Made by a program: the position numbers and the translations under genes. Below are positions 6,379 to 6,951 of a stretch of 6,951 nt of DNA, piece after piece (positions within the stretch are counted from its first letter, which is position 1; every line of letters begins with the position of its first letter). The notes below the pieces were generated by a model. The model saw only the letters and a list, made by a program, of their open reading frames with translations, made no database searches and had not been told where the DNA came from. This DNA comes from an uncultured Eubacteriales bacterium (GTDB lineage: Bacteria; Bacillota_A; Clostridia; Oscillospirales; CAG-272): NCBI GenBank assembly GCA_900555345.1, contig USKS01000077.1, positions 1 to 6,951 on the forward strand. The letters are read 5' to 3'.

Positions 6379-6499
6379 ATGAGCGAGGAAATCGGATTTT
6401 ATTATTATTACAACGATATGCTTCGGCTTATATGCCCTTGAGTTCGTAATTTCACTAATTGTCGCTCTTGTAAAATTTCTTTTGTCCCTCAGGGATTGA
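6379..6499 (+). pseudogene. Small hydrophobic membrane peptide gene, interrupted by an apparent +1 frameshift
   Basis: The ATG at 6379 follows an SD-like AAGGGTGAT (6363-6371). Read straight, it gives only 20 residues (MSEEIGFYYYYNDMLRLICP) and stops at 6439. The next frame (codons from 6401, stop TGA 6497-6499) encodes 32 residues with a clean single membrane span, GLYALEFVISLIVALVKFLL, then SLRD. That frame has no ATG, GTG or TTG start of its own, since a TGA at 6380-6382 precedes it. Removing one T from the TTTT at 6397-6400 joins both parts into a 39-residue peptide starting MSEEIGFIII. A dedicated promoter, a long structured leader and a terminator 17 bases after the stop suggest a real gene. 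Size and layout resemble type I toxin-like peptides, but I do not recognise the family. The extra T may be a mutation, a sequence error or, less likely, a recoding site. Confidence 0.45.
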
Positions 6500-6515
6500 C
6501 CTTCAATTATAAGAG

Positions 6516-6550
6516 CAGCCCTGCGGCAAAGCCGCAGGGCTGTCTTTGTC
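6516..6550 (+). terminator. Intrinsic terminator of the mini-ORF unit (probably bidirectional)
   Basis: CAGCCCTGCGGC (6516-6527) pairs perfectly with GCCGCAGGGCTG (6531-6542) around an AAA loop, a very stable 12-bp stem. It is followed by TCTTTGTC, a modest U-rich tail. On the minus strand it is followed by CTCTTATAATT, so it may also end the gene fragment that stops at 6605. Confidence 0.82.
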
Positions 6551-6604
6551 TGTACGGAAGCTTTTATATATAGACACGCGAATCTTGAAAGGGTGGATTA
6601 TTTA

Positions 6605-6951
6605 TTATTTGAAATCGAAAAGAGAGACGATCGGAAAGATTTTCATATACATTCCTTTAAATCTGAACCTACCTTCCGGACCTTCTTTTTCAAGAATAAA
6701 TTGTGACAGATCTCCTTCAAGGCAGTCCTTTACTTTTTCGGGAGATACCCCGGACTTGTCACTGATCTGAGAAACGGCTGCGTAATTGTCTTTAGATAAG
6801 GACAAATAGGCGGAATAATCCTTTGTTGAAAGTGATTGTGCAAAAATCTGTCCTTAATATACTCTGCAAACATTTTCTGTGTTAGTTTAAAAAATTTTTC
6901 CCTTCTGTGATATTTTCATTTTTAAGAAATTTTTCACATTCAACCAGTGGG
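6605..6951 (-). pseudogene. C-terminal part of an unrecognised protein, frameshifted and cut by the window edge
   Basis: On the minus strand, coding continuity is visible across three frames. The edge segment reads PLVECEKFLKNENITEGK, then KFFKLTQKMFAEYIKDRF, then FAQSLSTKDYSAYLS and on to the TAA at 6605-6607, ending FPIVSLFDFK. Each junction is repaired by adding one base to a homopolymer: A5 on the minus strand (6895-6899) and T5 (6842-6846). The repaired C-terminal part is about 115 residues, charged and helical. SQISDKSGVSPEKVKDCL resembles a helix-turn-helix. Base composition is more AT-rich than in the genes to the left, which suggests a different origin. No family was recognised. Whether the indels are real decay or assembly error cannot be decided from sequence alone. 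The only start-like codon in the last frame (TTG at 6805) has no ribosome binding site. Confidence 0.5.

Noticed and set aside
6440..6600. Minus-strand antisense promoter that would make an antitoxin RNA against the mini-ORF
   Set aside because: A TATAAT exists at 6505-6510 on the minus strand, but its -35 would fall in the terminator stem and has no TTGACA-like sequence. The candidate TTTACA (6468-6473) has a poor -10. Not strong enough to report.
1..6951. tRNA, rRNA, CRISPR array, insertion sequence or phage attachment site
   Set aside because: No cloverleaf with a CCA-type acceptor, no rRNA-like stretch, no regularly spaced repeats, and no transposase or terminal inverted repeats were seen.

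Overview
The window looks like chromosomal DNA of a Gram-positive, Clostridia-type anaerobe. The evidence is strong AGGAGG-type ribosome binding sites, sigma-70/sigma-A promoters, frequent ATA and AAA codons, an EFR1-type flavodoxin/ferredoxin protein, and a WecH-like acyltransferase of a kind common in gut Firmicutes. The species cannot be named from sequence alone. The first 5.4 kb is moderately GC-rich, while the last ~400 bases are clearly more AT-rich.

Left part (1-1962, + strand): a tightly packed operon. It holds the 3' end of a TetR-family repressor, an ABC-transporter ATPase whose start overlaps the repressor, and an ABC-2 permease coupled to the ATPase by an ATGA overlap. This is the standard layout of a self-regulated efflux system. 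A strong hairpin with an A-tract on one side and a T-tract on the other (2019-2055) ends this operon and also the convergent gene on the other strand.

Middle part (2054-5428, - strand): a membrane acyltransferase-3 protein with a TTG start and its own promoter. Upstream of it lies a likely operon transcribed as methyltransferase, then GNAT acetyltransferase, then EFR1-family flavodoxin/ferredoxin, with gaps of about 50 bases. A near-consensus promoter with an extended -10 stands about 100 bases before the methyltransferase.

Right part (5429-6951): mostly without conventional genes but rich in signals. A second good minus-strand promoter (5716-5744) fires straight into a compact three-way-junction RNA that ends in a T-run. 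On the + strand a near-perfect promoter (6050-6078) leads into a ~290-base leader full of hairpins, including a perfect 20-base palindrome. The leader is followed by a ribosome binding site, a 39-residue hydrophobic mini-ORF that is interrupted by an apparent one-base frameshift, and a 12-bp terminator hairpin. The far right edge holds the C-terminal end of an unrecognised minus-strand protein, broken by two further homopolymer frameshifts.

The most interesting material is these two short transcription units. Their proposed functions (attenuator or small RNA; type I toxin-like membrane peptide) are inference.
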